The notes below the pieces were generated by a model, which saw only the letters and a list, made by a program, of their open reading frames with translations, ran no database searches and was not told where the DNA came from. A stretch of 64,000 nucleotides of DNA from a bacterium (lineage in GTDB: Bacteria; Bacillota; Clostridia; Oscillospirales; Ruminococcaceae), in NCBI GenBank assembly GCA_004561545.1, contig SFVK01000001.1, positions 124,001 through 188,000 on the forward strand. The letters run 5' to 3'. Below are positions 1 to 8,767 of the stretch, piece after piece (position 1 is the first letter of the stretch; each line of letters begins with the position of its first letter). The position numbers and the translations under genes are program-made.

Positions 1-720
1 CTGGGTGTAGGCGTTGACGTCGAAATTGGCGTAGGCCTCGGCGCCCTCCCGCCTGGTATCGGGCAGCGCTTCCACCCGCTGCATCTTGTCCACCCGGTAA
101 TGCTTGAGGCGGCCCTCGGTGTAGGCAATCAGGTAATAATTTCCGCTTTCCCACACCAGCACCCAGGGGCTGACCCGGTAGAGCTGGCCGCCGTGGCGGG
201 GCACCATATGCTTTTGCAGGTCCCAGTCACAGTATTTGAACTGCACCTGCTGCCCGGCCGTGATGGCCCGATGCAGAGTATCGACGCTGTACAAAATCCT
301 TTCGTCCTGGCTCTTGACCCGGCCGGAGACCAGCACCTTGCGGTCCAGCTCCTCCTGACGGTAGCGGGAGGTGAAGCGGCCCAGTTTTTCGATGAGGATG
401 CGGCTTTTGCGGGCGGTGATGAACTTGCTGGCATAGACGGCGTCCACCAGCAGCTTGAGTTCCGCCAGCTCAAAGGGGGTGTCCTCCATATAATACCCGC
501 CGCCCCGGCCGCGCTGCTGCACAATCTCAAAGGGGGAATTGGGCATCTCGTTGATGGTCTGGATGTCGTCATAAACGCTCTTGCGCTCGGCGTCAATGCC
601 GCGCTCCTTGAGCAGTTCCACCATGCGGGGCACACTCAGCGGGTGGGATTCGTCGGTTTCCCGGGCCAGAATTTCCAGCAGGGTCAGCAGTTTTAGTTTT
701 TGTCCTTCTTTGCGGGGCAT
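1..720 (-). CDS. WYL-domain transcriptional regulator (C-terminus cut by window edge)
   Basis: The minus-strand frame is open from the ATG at 720 to the window edge, giving about 240 residues with no stop. The N-terminal 70 residues form a DeoR-type winged helix-turn-helix, with RMVELLKERG followed by KSVYDDIQTINE. The rest reads as a WYL ligand-sensing domain, with RAITAGQQVQFKY, the YRVSPWVLVWESGNYYLIAY core and a following RVDKM segment. The start follows GGGAGG. It lies 21 bp downstream of tyrA on the same strand, so it is probably the last gene of the aromatic operon. WYL proteins bind nucleotides or nucleic acids and control varied genes. Whether this one regulates the operon is inference. 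Confidence 0.85.
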   Translation of the reverse strand, partial: MPRKEGQKLKLLTLLEILARETDESHPLSVPRMVELLKERGIDAERKSVYDDIQTINEMPNSPFEIVQQRGRGGGYYMEDTPFELAELKLLVDAVYASKFITARKSRILIEKLGRFTSRYRQEELDRKVLVSGRVKSQDERILYSVDTLHRAITAGQQVQFKYCDWDLQKHMVPRHGGQLYRVSPWVLVWESGNYYLIAYTEGRLKHYRVDKMQRVEALPDTRREGAEAYANFDVNAYTQ

Positions 721-741
721 GATTTGCCGCCTCCCTTGCGG

Positions 742-1593
742 TTATTTTTTGTCAAAGGCCTTGCGGCGCTCGGTGGAAAGGCGGAACATTTCCTCCAGCC
801 CTTCCCGGTCATCGTCCACCAGCTTCTGGCGCATGGAGGCCAGCGCGTCGCTGAACATATCCATCTCGCTGATCAGGTTGTCCTTGTTCCACAGGAACAG
901 TTCCGCCCACATTTTATCGTTGATCCGTGCAATCCGCGTCAGGTCGCGGAAGGAGTCGCCGGTGTAGCGGGCCAGCTCGGTGTTGTCGCTGGCGCACATC
1001 AGGCAGACCGCAATGGCGTGGCAGAGCTGGCTCACATAGCCGATCATGTGGTCATGCTCGGCGGGGCTCAGGATGGAAATGCGGGCAAAGCCCAGCGTTT
1101 CGGCCAGCGAACGGCACCACGCAATGCCCTCGGGGGTGTTGTTTTCGGTGGGGGTAATGATGAAGTTGGCCGGGGCAAAATCCACCTCGGCGCTGTGGGT
1201 CACGCCGCTGGTCTCCCGCCCGGCCATGGGATGGCTGGCGATAAACTCGACCCCCTCGGGCAGCATCTGCTGCACCGGCTCCACCACGCCCCGCTTGACG
1301 CCGGAAACGTCGGTCACCAGCGTGCCGGGGCGGATGAGGTGCCCGTATTCTTTGACCCAGTCCAGCAGAACGGTGGGATACAGGCCGAACACAATGCGGT
1401 CGGCGCCCTGCACCAGGTCGGCAAAGTCCTCGGTCTTGCCCGCCCGGATATAGCCGTGCTCCCGGGCAAAATCCAGCGTGCTGCGGCTGTGCGTGATGCC
1501 GGTCACATGATAGCCTTTCTGGCTGAGCACCTGGGCATACTTGCCGCCCAGCAGGCCAAGGCCGACAATCAGATAGGTTTTGTCCTGTTCCAT
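742..1593 (-). CDS. tyrA: Prephenate dehydrogenase
   Basis: This 283-residue protein oxidatively decarboxylates prephenate to 4-hydroxyphenylpyruvate, the tyrosine branch step. A Rossmann NAD(P)-binding loop, GLGLLGG, lies at residues 11-17. The prephenate-binding SHPMAGRE motif follows near residue 125. There is no C-terminal ACT domain, so feedback inhibition of the kind seen in longer TyrA proteins is not expected. I chose the ATG at 1593 because GAGGGG sits 8 nt upstream of it. An in-frame GTG at 1602 overlaps the aroA stop and is the alternative. It is the penultimate gene of the operon. Confidence 0.93.
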   Translation of the reverse strand: MEQDKTYLIVGLGLLGGKYAQVLSQKGYHVTGITHSRSTLDFAREHGYIRAGKTEDFADLVQGADRIVFGLYPTVLLDWVKEYGHLIRPGTLVTDVSGVKRGVVEPVQQMLPEGVEFIASHPMAGRETSGVTHSAEVDFAPANFIITPTENNTPEGIAWCRSLAETLGFARISILSPAEHDHMIGYVSQLCHAIAVCLMCASDNTELARYTGDSFRDLTRIARINDKMWAELFLWNKDNLISEMDMFSDALASMRQKLVDDDREGLEEMFRLSTERRKAFDKK

Positions 1594-1598
1594 ACAAT

Positions 1599-2894
1599 TC
1601 ACCCCTCGGTTTCCTCCGTTTCAACACAGGCCCCCAGGTTTTTGAGCACCTCAAAAAAGCCGGGCCAGCTCTTGTTCACAGCGTTGGCGCCCTCAATGGT
1701 CACCGGCACGCCCGCTGCCAGCGCCGCCACCGCCATGCTCATGACAACGCGGTGGTCGTTGTGGCCTGCAAGGGGCACCTGGGGCTTGTGCAATGCGCCG
1801 CCGGTGACGGTGACGGTATCGCCGTCCGCCTGCACGCAGCCGCCCATTTTGGCCAGCTCCTCCTGCATGGAGGCAATGCGGTCGGACTCCTTGATGCGCA
1901 GCCGCCCGGCGTGGCGGATGACGGTGGCGCCGTTGCAGAAGCATCCCAGGGCGATGAGCACCGGCCCCAGATCCGGGCAGTCCGCCAGATCAATCTCGGC
2001 GGCCTTGAGCAGGCTGCGACGGAAGGAAACGGTTCCGCCTTTTGCCTCAAATTTGGCGCCGCATCGCTTTAAAATGTCCAAAATCACCTTGTCGCCCTGG
2101 CGGGAGGCAGGCTCCAGACCGCTGACCGAAACATCCCCCACAATGCTGCCCAGAACGGCGAGGAACGCCGCCTGGCTGTAATCCCCTTCCACCGTCAGGT
2201 CGGCGGCGGTATAGCGCTGGGGGGCGGCCACTTTATAGACGGCGGTGCCGTCCTTGCGGGAGCGGGCGGTTACCTTGACGCCAAAGCGCTGCATGGCGTC
2301 CACTGTCAGGTCCACATAGCTGCGGCTCTCAAAAGGCGCCCGCACCTCGATGGTGCTGTCCGCTTCCATCAGCGGCGCAGCGAAGAGCAGACCGCTGATG
2401 AATTGGCTGGAAACGTTCCCAGGCAGGGTGAAAGCGCCCGGACAGAGCCGTCCAAAGATGGTAATGCCCTGGGCGTTTTGCTCAAAGCGCAGCCCCTGGC
2501 GCTCAAAAAGCTGGGCATAGATTTCCTGCGGGCGCTCCATCAGGCGGCCCGCGCCGGTGAAGCGCACTTTCTGGGCGGTCAGGCTGAACACCGGAATGAG
2601 AAAGCGCAGCGTACTGCCGCTCTCATTGCAGAAAACCGGGCGGGTGACGGTGGGGAACCCCTCCGCTCCGCCCCGGCCCGTGATGGTCAGGTCGTGTTCG
2701 CCCCGTTCCACCTTTGCGCCCAGCTGCTGCACGGCGCCCAGGGTGGCCAGAATGTCCTGGGAGAATTCCAGATTTCCGATATGGCTGGTGCCGGCGGCCA
2801 GCGCCGCGCAGAGCACCGCCCGGTGCGCCGCGCTCTTGCTGGGGGGCACCGCCGCCGTGCCGCACAGGCGGCCGGGTTGGATCACTGCATTCAC
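1599..2894 (-). CDS. aroA: 3-phosphoshikimate 1-carboxyvinyltransferase (EPSP synthase)
   Basis: This 431-residue enzyme joins PEP to shikimate 3-phosphate, the sixth step of the shikimate pathway. It has the N-terminal PPSKSAAHR motif, the SGSTLRFLIPV loop near residue 90 and the late RIKESDRI motif, all typical of AroA. Length matches the family. The start is a GTG at 2894 with GGAGG six bases upstream; the nearby ATG at 2890 is out of frame. It sits 12 bp after aroF and its stop lies 5 bp before the tyrA ATG. Confidence 0.95.
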   Translation of the reverse strand: MNAVIQPGRLCGTAAVPPSKSAAHRAVLCAALAAGTSHIGNLEFSQDILATLGAVQQLGAKVERGEHDLTITGRGGAEGFPTVTRPVFCNESGSTLRFLIPVFSLTAQKVRFTGAGRLMERPQEIYAQLFERQGLRFEQNAQGITIFGRLCPGAFTLPGNVSSQFISGLLFAAPLMEADSTIEVRAPFESRSYVDLTVDAMQRFGVKVTARSRKDGTAVYKVAAPQRYTAADLTVEGDYSQAAFLAVLGSIVGDVSVSGLEPASRQGDKVILDILKRCGAKFEAKGGTVSFRRSLLKAAEIDLADCPDLGPVLIALGCFCNGATVIRHAGRLRIKESDRIASMQEELAKMGGCVQADGDTVTVTGGALHKPQVPLAGHNDHRVVMSMAVAALAAGVPVTIEGANAVNKSWPGFFEVLKNLGACVETEETEG

Positions 2895-2906
2895 CGGCGG
2901 CCTCCG

Positions 2907-3923
2907 TCACATTTCGCGGCCGACCGCATGGGCGATCAGGCGGCACTTTTCAATGGTCTCGGCAAAGAGGTCCGGTTTGAGGCACTGGGCACCGTCGCTC
3001 CAGGCGCACTGGGGGTTGTCATGGACCTCAATTTCCAGACCGTCCGCGCCGGCTGCCACAGCGGCCATGGCCATGCTCTGGACATATTTGTAGTTGCCGG
3101 TGGCGTGGCTGGGGTCCACGATGACGGGCAGATGGGTCTTTTCCTTGACCACGGGGATGGCGGACAGGTCCAGCGTGTTGCGGGTGTACTTTTCAAAGGT
3201 ACGGATGCCCCGCTCGCAGAGAAGGACCTGCTCGTTGCCGCCCGCCATGATGTATTCGGCGGACATGATCCACTCCTCGATGGTGTTGGCCAGGCCGCGC
3301 TTGAGCAGGACGGGCTTGTGCATTTTGCCCACCGCCTTGAGCAGCTGGAAGTTCTGCATATTGCGCGCGCCGATCTGGACCACATCCACATACTCCTCAA
3401 ACTCGTCGATGTGGGCCTCATCCATCAGCTCGCTGACGATGGGCAGGCCGGTGGCCTCCCGGGCCCGGACCATATCCAGAATCCCCTCGGTGCCAAGGCC
3501 CTGGAAGCTGTAAGGGCTGGTGCGGGGCTTGTAGGCGCCGCCGCGCAGCATGGTGGCGCCGCCGGCCTTGACCAGCTGGGCCATGCGCATGGTGTGCTCT
3601 GCACCCTCAATGCTGCAGGGGCCTGCCATCACGGTGACCGGCGCGGCGGCACCCACCTGGACGCCCCGCACATCGATGACGGTGTCCTCGGGATGGAACA
3701 GCCGGTTGGCGCGCTTGTAGGGGGCGGAGACGCGGGTCACGTTGTCCACCCAGGGGTTGGCGAGAACGTCCTTCTCGGCAATCTTGGTGGTGTCGCCCAC
3801 CAGGCCAAAGACGTTATAGTCCTCGCCGCGGATCAGCGTGACCGAAAGGCCCTGCTTCTCGAAATTGTCAATGATGCGGTCCAGCTCGACCTGGGGGGTT
3901 CCTTTTTTGGTGGAGATAATCAT
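2907..3923 (-). CDS. aroF: 3-deoxy-7-phosphoheptulonate synthase (type I-beta, with N-terminal regulatory domain)
   Basis: This 338-residue enzyme condenses PEP and erythrose 4-phosphate, the first committed step of aromatic synthesis. Residues 1-70 form a ferredoxin-like regulatory domain as in the Thermotoga-type enzyme. The catalytic barrel begins at AGPCSIEG (100-107) and contains RGGAYKPRTSPYSF and later DPSHATG. In characterised relatives the N-terminal domain binds tyrosine or phenylalanine and inhibits the enzyme, so end-product control of the whole pathway is likely but inferred. The start follows AGGAAAGGAA. It is placed between the aroE/aroK fusion and aroA. Confidence 0.95.
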   Translation of the reverse strand: MIISTKKGTPQVELDRIIDNFEKQGLSVTLIRGEDYNVFGLVGDTTKIAEKDVLANPWVDNVTRVSAPYKRANRLFHPEDTVIDVRGVQVGAAAPVTVMAGPCSIEGAEHTMRMAQLVKAGGATMLRGGAYKPRTSPYSFQGLGTEGILDMVRAREATGLPIVSELMDEAHIDEFEEYVDVVQIGARNMQNFQLLKAVGKMHKPVLLKRGLANTIEEWIMSAEYIMAGGNEQVLLCERGIRTFEKYTRNTLDLSAIPVVKEKTHLPVIVDPSHATGNYKYVQSMAMAAVAAGADGLEIEVHDNPQCAWSDGAQCLKPDLFAETIEKCRLIAHAVGREM

Positions 3924-3976
3924 GGGACAGTTGTTCCTTTCCTGTATCTACTTTCTCATTCCTGATGGCAAAAGGA

Positions 3977-5227
3977 TCAGCGGTAATCAAAGGTCCGCTC
4001 AAAGGCATCCACCGCGGCGGCGACCGTGTCCTCCAGGCGGCCGGTGTTGTCCACCGCCGCATCGGAGGCAGCGCGGTAGAGCGGTGTGCGCTCGGTTTCC
4101 ATCTTCATCAGGGCGTCCAGCCCGGTGGAGAGGGGCCGCCCGCCGGTGGCCAGGCGCTCCACGGGGCGGCGCACCCACAGCACGGGACCGTTCTGGCGCA
4201 GCGCGCGGGTGTTGCCCGGTACCTTGACCACGCCGCCGCCGCAGGCAATGACCTGATGGTTTTCTCTGCTCACGTCGGCCAGGACCTGCGCCTCGCAGCG
4301 GCGGAAGGCGTCCTCCCCCTGGCGGGCAAAGATGTCGGGGATGGGCATTCCGGCCCGCTGCTCAATGATCTCGTCCAGGTCCACATAGGTCTTGCCCAGC
4401 CGCCGGGCCAGCGCGCGGCCCACGGTGGACTTGCCGCTGCCCGGCATACCGATGAGGGAAACATTGGAGAGGTCCCGTTTGAGGTCGCGGTGGGTCTGGG
4501 CGATGACACCCTCGGGCATCCGCTTTTCCACAAACTTTTCGGCGGCAAAGACCGCCTGCCCCACCAGCATCTCAAAGCCGCAGTAGGCGGGAACGCCCAG
4601 TTCCTCCGCCCGGAGCAGCAGCTCGGTGCGGAAGGGGTTGTAGACCACATCCAGCACGGCGCTCAGGCGGGGGAAACATTTGAGGTCCAGCAGGCAGGTT
4701 CCGTTGTCGGGATACATCCCCGCCGGGGTGGTGTTGACAATGAGGCTGACTTCGCTGTGTTCCATGGCCTGGGCGTAGGTGAGGGTGCCGCCCCGCCCGG
4801 TGCGGCTGGCCGTGAGGATGCCCGCCGCGCCGCCATCCTTGCAGACGGCGGTAACCGTGTTGTGGGTTCCGCCGCTGCCCAGAATGAGCACATTGGCGCC
4901 GGCCAGCCGGATGCCGTGGGCCTGCAGCAGATAGGCAAACCCTGCGTAGTCGGTGTTGTAGCCATAGAGCCTGCCGCCGCGGTTGACCACCGTGTTCACA
5001 GCGCCGATGGCCGCCGCGCGGGGTTCCACCTCGTCACAGTAAGGGATGACCAATTGTTTGTAGGGAATGGTCACGTTGATGGCCCTGAATTCACGGGCTT
5101 CCAGAAAAGCCCGGGCTTGCTCTTCGGTGGGGAGCGGATGCAGCTCATAGGAATAATCGCAGACCCGCTCGTGGATGATCTTGGAATAGCTGTGCCCAAG
5201 TCTGGCACCGATCAGACCGTACTCCAT
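3977..5227 (-). CDS. aroEK: Bifunctional shikimate dehydrogenase / shikimate kinase fusion
   Basis: This 416-residue protein fuses two consecutive pathway enzymes. Residues 1 to about 250 are AroE, with NVTIPYK at 51-57 carrying the catalytic lysine, GYNTDYAGF near 89 and the GSGGTHNT nucleotide loop near 117. Residues 255-416 are AroK, with Walker A GMPGSGKST at 260-268, DLDE near 280, the CGGGVV shikimate loop and the RTPLYR segment. There is no stop or frameshift between the domains. A fused enzyme would pass shikimate from dehydrogenase to kinase. The start follows GGAAAGGAAGGG. The order AroE-AroK is uncommon; most bacteria encode them separately. Confidence 0.93.
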   Translation of the reverse strand: MEYGLIGARLGHSYSKIIHERVCDYSYELHPLPTEEQARAFLEAREFRAINVTIPYKQLVIPYCDEVEPRAAAIGAVNTVVNRGGRLYGYNTDYAGFAYLLQAHGIRLAGANVLILGSGGTHNTVTAVCKDGGAAGILTASRTGRGGTLTYAQAMEHSEVSLIVNTTPAGMYPDNGTCLLDLKCFPRLSAVLDVVYNPFRTELLLRAEELGVPAYCGFEMLVGQAVFAAEKFVEKRMPEGVIAQTHRDLKRDLSNVSLIGMPGSGKSTVGRALARRLGKTYVDLDEIIEQRAGMPIPDIFARQGEDAFRRCEAQVLADVSRENHQVIACGGGVVKVPGNTRALRQNGPVLWVRRPVERLATGGRPLSTGLDALMKMETERTPLYRAASDAAVDNTGRLEDTVAAAVDAFERTFDYR

Positions 5228-5262
5228 GGTTTTCCCTTCCTTTCCTGAAATGAATCAGCGTT

Positions 5263-6360
5263 TTACTTCCTCTGGCCCAGTGTGCCGAAGCGCACGGTGA
5301 GCAGATCGAGAATCCCGAAGGCCGCCAGGGTGTTCTGCACCACTGCGGCGCGGGCCACAATGCAGGGGTCGTGGCGGCCCTTGATCTGCAATCTGGCGTT
5401 GGTCTTTGTGACGTAGTCCACCGTGTCCTGCTCCTTGTAGATGCTGGCGGTGGGCTTGACGACGGTGCGGAACACGATGGGCATCCCGTTGGCAATGCCG
5501 CCGTTGACGCCGCCGTTTTTGTTGGTCGCCGTCGCCACTTTGCCGTCCCTCATGACAAAGGGGTCGTTGGCAGCGGACCCCCGCAGATCGGCCAGGCCGA
5601 AGCCAAGGCCAAACTCGATGCCCTTGACGGCAGGAACCGAGAAGGCCAGGTGAGCCAGCTCGCTCTCCACGCTGTCAAAGAAGGGTTCCCCGACGCCTGC
5701 GGGCACACCGGTGATGATGGTTTCCAGAATGCCGCCCACGCTGTCCCCCTCCGCACCGGCGGCGCGGATGGCGGACATCATGGCCGGTTCCCGGCCGGGG
5801 TCCAGCAGGGCGAAATGACCCGGCGCAGGATCGCGGGGGAACTGGCCGGCCGCGCTGGAGAGCGGCGCGTCGTCGATGCCGGCGCAGCGGGCGATATGGG
5901 TGTAGCAGCGGATGCCCTTATCCTCCAGGATCTTCTCGCAGATAGCGCCGGCAGCCACTGAGGCGGCGGTGATCCGGCCGGAGAAGTGGCCGCCGCCCCG
6001 GGCGTCCTGAAAGCCCTCATACTTGGCGTAGGCGGTATAGTCCGCGTGGCCGGGGCGGAGCAGATCGGCGGTTTTGGCATAGTCGCCGCTGCGGGTGTTG
6101 GTGTTGCGGATCACCAGGGTGACGGGGGTGCCGGTGGTATGGCCGTCCCGCACACCGGAGAGGATTTCCACGGTATCCGGTTCCACCCGGGCGGTGGAGA
6201 GGCCGTCCCCCCGGGCGCGGCGGCGGTCCATGCGCAGGGCGATATAGTCCTCATCCACCGGCAGGCCGGCGGCCAGACCGTCCAGCACCGCCCCCACGGC
6301 GGGCCCGTGGCTTTCGCCAAAAATGGTCAGGCTGACGGCGCTGCCAAAGGTGTTTTTCAT
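5263..6360 (-). CDS. aroC: Chorismate synthase
   Basis: This 365-residue enzyme makes chorismate from EPSP using reduced FMN. Family signatures are visible: GESHGPAVG near residue 14, the MDRRRARGD segment around 44-52, and RGGGHFSGRITAASVAAGAI near 121. The C-terminal part includes MRDGKVATATNKNGGVNGGIANG. Only 3 bp separate it from aroB, and its GGAGGAGGG ribosome site lies inside the end of aroB, so the two are probably translationally coupled. Length is normal for the short bacterial form. Confidence 0.96.
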   Translation of the reverse strand: MKNTFGSAVSLTIFGESHGPAVGAVLDGLAAGLPVDEDYIALRMDRRRARGDGLSTARVEPDTVEILSGVRDGHTTGTPVTLVIRNTNTRSGDYAKTADLLRPGHADYTAYAKYEGFQDARGGGHFSGRITAASVAAGAICEKILEDKGIRCYTHIARCAGIDDAPLSSAAGQFPRDPAPGHFALLDPGREPAMMSAIRAAGAEGDSVGGILETIITGVPAGVGEPFFDSVESELAHLAFSVPAVKGIEFGLGFGLADLRGSAANDPFVMRDGKVATATNKNGGVNGGIANGMPIVFRTVVKPTASIYKEQDTVDYVTKTNARLQIKGRHDPCIVARAAVVQNTLAAFGILDLLTVRFGTLGQRK

Positions 6361-6363
6361 GGC

Positions 6364-7398
6364 TCAGCCCTCCTCCTGGATGCCCAGCAGCGCAGGCAGC
6401 TCGGAGGTGGGGATGCGGTCGGCCCGCCAGCAGCCAAGGCCGGGGACCTTGATGACGGTGATGGTGTCACCGCGGCTTTTTTTGTCGTGCTGCATATAGG
6501 CAAGGACCTTTTTCTTGTCCACACCGGTGCGGACCGGAAGGCCCAGGGAGCGGTAGACCGCCCGGGCACGCTTGGCCAGCGCCTTGTCCTCGATCATGGG
6601 CAGCGTTCCCAGCGCCACACATTCGCCATGGAACAGGCCGTTGGTGCGGCGGCCCCGGATGCCCTTGACGGCCTCGATGCCGTGGCCGATGGTGTGGCCG
6701 AAGTTGAGGCAGGCGCGCTGGCCCTGCTCCCGCTCATCCTGCTCCACCACGTTTTTTTTGACCCGCAGCGAGCGGTAGATGATCTGCTCAATGTTGTCCT
6801 CCGGCTTGCCCTGCTCAAAGAGGGCGAACAGCTCGGGGTCGGCGATGAGGCCCATCTTGACGGCCTCGGCCAGGCCGTTCACATAGTGGCGGCGGGGCAG
6901 GGTTTCCAGCGTGTCAAAGTCCACCAGGACCACCTTGGGCTGCCAGAAGGCGCCCACGATGTTTTTGGTCTCCCCCAGGTCAATGGCGGTCTTGCCGCCG
7001 ATGGAGGAGTCCACCTGGGACAGCGTGGTGGTGGGGCAGTTGACAAAGTCAATGCCGCGCATATAGGTGGCGGCGCAGAAACCGCCCAGATCCCCGATGA
7101 CGCCGCCGCCCACCGAAACCAGCAGGTCCCTGCGGGTCATATTGAAGTCCAGCATGGCCTGCTGCACCTGGCCGAACACCTTGAGGCTCTTGCTGCCCTC
7201 GCCCTGGGGCACCGTGTACACCATGCCGTCGGGGCACTGGGCCAGCACCGACTGGGCGTACTGGGCGGGCACGCCGGAATCGGTGAGAATAAACACCTTG
7301 CGGTTGGAAAGGTTGATGAACTGATAAAGATTGGCAAGGCACCCCCGCTTCATGATGATATCATAGCTGCGGTTTCCAAGCTGCATTGTCAATTTCAT
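6364..7398 (-). CDS. aroB: 3-dehydroquinate synthase
   Basis: This 344-residue enzyme cyclises DAHP to 3-dehydroquinate using NAD and a divalent metal. GGGVIGDLGG lies at 97-106, followed by CPTTTLSQVDSSIGGKT. Metal ligands are expected in the conserved HTIGHGIE and LFHGECVALG motifs, both present. I chose the ATG at 7398 because GGAGG stands 7 nt upstream; the GTG at 7413 overlaps that ribosome site. The gene lies directly between pheA and aroC. Confidence 0.95.
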   Translation of the reverse strand: MKLTMQLGNRSYDIIMKRGCLANLYQFINLSNRKVFILTDSGVPAQYAQSVLAQCPDGMVYTVPQGEGSKSLKVFGQVQQAMLDFNMTRRDLLVSVGGGVIGDLGGFCAATYMRGIDFVNCPTTTLSQVDSSIGGKTAIDLGETKNIVGAFWQPKVVLVDFDTLETLPRRHYVNGLAEAVKMGLIADPELFALFEQGKPEDNIEQIIYRSLRVKKNVVEQDEREQGQRACLNFGHTIGHGIEAVKGIRGRRTNGLFHGECVALGTLPMIEDKALAKRARAVYRSLGLPVRTGVDKKKVLAYMQHDKKSRGDTITVIKVPGLGCWRADRIPTSELPALLGIQEEG

Positions 7399-7426
7399 AA
7401 GGAATCCTCCCACACAAATATAGATT

Positions 7427-8515
7427 TTAAAGGTCGAACACGCCGAGAATGCGCACCGTGCGGCAGACGGCGCCCAGCGTTTCGATCAGGCCCGCCGGGT
7501 CGCTGCCCTCGGGGCAGATCAGCTGGACATAAAAGTAATACTCAAACTGGACATGGGGCAGCGGGCGGCTCTTGATGGTCTCCATATTGAAGCCCCGCTC
7601 GCCGATGATCTGGATGACCTGGGCCAGCTTGCCGGGCTTGTGGTCCACCGTGAAAAGCAGCGCCAGACGCTGGCCCGGCAGAACCCGCAGCGGGCCCTCG
7701 TCGGGCGCGGCGCGCTGCGCCACCAGAAAGCGGGTGGTGTTGTCGCCGTCCTCATTGACGCCCTCGGCCAGAATGTCCAGGCCGTAAAGGTCCGCCGTCT
7801 CCGCCGAGGCGATGGCCGCCAGCGAGGGGTCCCCCTGCTCCGCCACATAGCGGGCGGCGTCGGCGGTGTTGCCCCAGACCCGGGTGGCAAGGCCGTGCAT
7901 CCGCAGAAACGGGCTGCTCTGCGCCAGCGCCTGCTGATGGCTGATGACGGTGCGCACCCCGTCCAGCGTGGCCCCCGGCACCCCCAGCAGGTCCTGCCGG
8001 ATGGGCAGATCAAACATACGCACCACCCGCAGCGCCGGATGGGCATAGAGCAGATCCAGCACACCGGAGACATCCCCGGCATTGGAATTTTCGATGGGAA
8101 GCACCCCGCAATGGGCATCCCCCGCCTCCACCGCGTCGCAGACCTCCGCCCAGGTGGCGTAGGCTTTGGGGCGGGCCTGCGGGAAGAGCCGCCGCAGCGC
8201 AATGTGGGACCAGGCGCCCTCCACCCCCTGATAGGCGGCCACGTCCTGGCCAAGCAGCGCCCTCTGGTAGGCGCGGGAAACGCTGAGGGCGGATTCCAGA
8301 AACTCCCGGTAATAGGGTTTGAGCGCCTCGTCGGTGAGGCGGTCGGTGTTGCGCTCCACCACCTGCTTTTCCCGCGCGGGGTCAAACACCGCCTTGCCGG
8401 TGCGCTGCTTGTACTGCGCCACTTGGCCCACGGCGTGCATCCGCTCCTCAAAGAGCGCGGCCATTTGGGCGTCAATTGCGTCAATCTGGGCCCTGGCCTG
8501 CTGTAACTGATCCAT
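7427..8515 (-). CDS. pheA: Bifunctional chorismate mutase / prephenate dehydratase (P-protein)
   Basis: This 362-residue protein converts chorismate to prephenate and then to phenylpyruvate. Residues 1-90 are an AroQ-type chorismate mutase helix bundle (QIDAIDAQMAALFEERM onward). Residues about 105-270 are prephenate dehydratase, with VLPIENSNAGDV and the catalytic DNTTRFLV motif. Residues 285-362 are an ACT domain with DHKPGKL and the phenylalanine-binding segment, here KSRP instead of the usual ESRP. Phenylalanine feedback is therefore likely but the binding motif deviates by one residue. It is the first gene of the operon. Confidence 0.95.
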   Translation of the reverse strand: MDQLQQARAQIDAIDAQMAALFEERMHAVGQVAQYKQRTGKAVFDPAREKQVVERNTDRLTDEALKPYYREFLESALSVSRAYQRALLGQDVAAYQGVEGAWSHIALRRLFPQARPKAYATWAEVCDAVEAGDAHCGVLPIENSNAGDVSGVLDLLYAHPALRVVRMFDLPIRQDLLGVPGATLDGVRTVISHQQALAQSSPFLRMHGLATRVWGNTADAARYVAEQGDPSLAAIASAETADLYGLDILAEGVNEDGDNTTRFLVAQRAAPDEGPLRVLPGQRLALLFTVDHKPGKLAQVIQIIGERGFNMETIKSRPLPHVQFEYYFYVQLICPEGSDPAGLIETLGAVCRTVRILGVFDL

Positions 8516-8560
8516 TTTACTTCCTCACATTCCATAGCATGGGCATCGTATCTCATTTTT

Positions 8561-8589
8561 ACTATACTATAAAACGGTCTTTTTCGCAA
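8561..8589 (-). promoter_or_regulatory. Sigma-A promoter of the pheA-aro-tyrA operon
   Basis: On the minus strand, TTGCGA (8589-8584) is followed by a 17-bp spacer and TATAGT (8566-8561). The expected start near 8554 leaves a leader of about 40 nt before pheA. That is too short for a T-box or other attenuator, so control by a protein factor or enzyme feedback is more likely. Confidence 0.6.
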
Positions 8590-8620
8590 CACAAATTTAT
8601 AATTTGTCCCGCAAAAGTAT

Positions 8621-8649
8621 TTGACAATATAACTTAGATAGTATACAAT
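8621..8649 (+). promoter_or_regulatory. Strong sigma-A promoter for the small secreted-protein locus
   Basis: TTGACA at 8621-8626, a 17-bp spacer and TACAAT at 8644-8649 form a near-consensus promoter on the plus strand. It is divergent from the pheA promoter. About 110 nt of AT-rich leader follow before the ATG at 8768, which has a GGAGG ribosome site. The rest of the gap 8516-8767 holds nothing else recognisable. Confidence 0.7.
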
Positions 8650-8767
8650 ATATATATACATTCGAGTGTTATTTTCTTTAGAAGAGCTCATCCTTTTAGG
8701 ATTGCTTTTCGTTTTGGCTTTTTCTCTTTTTGAAAATTGATGTTTTCTGTATAGGAGGTAGTGTATT

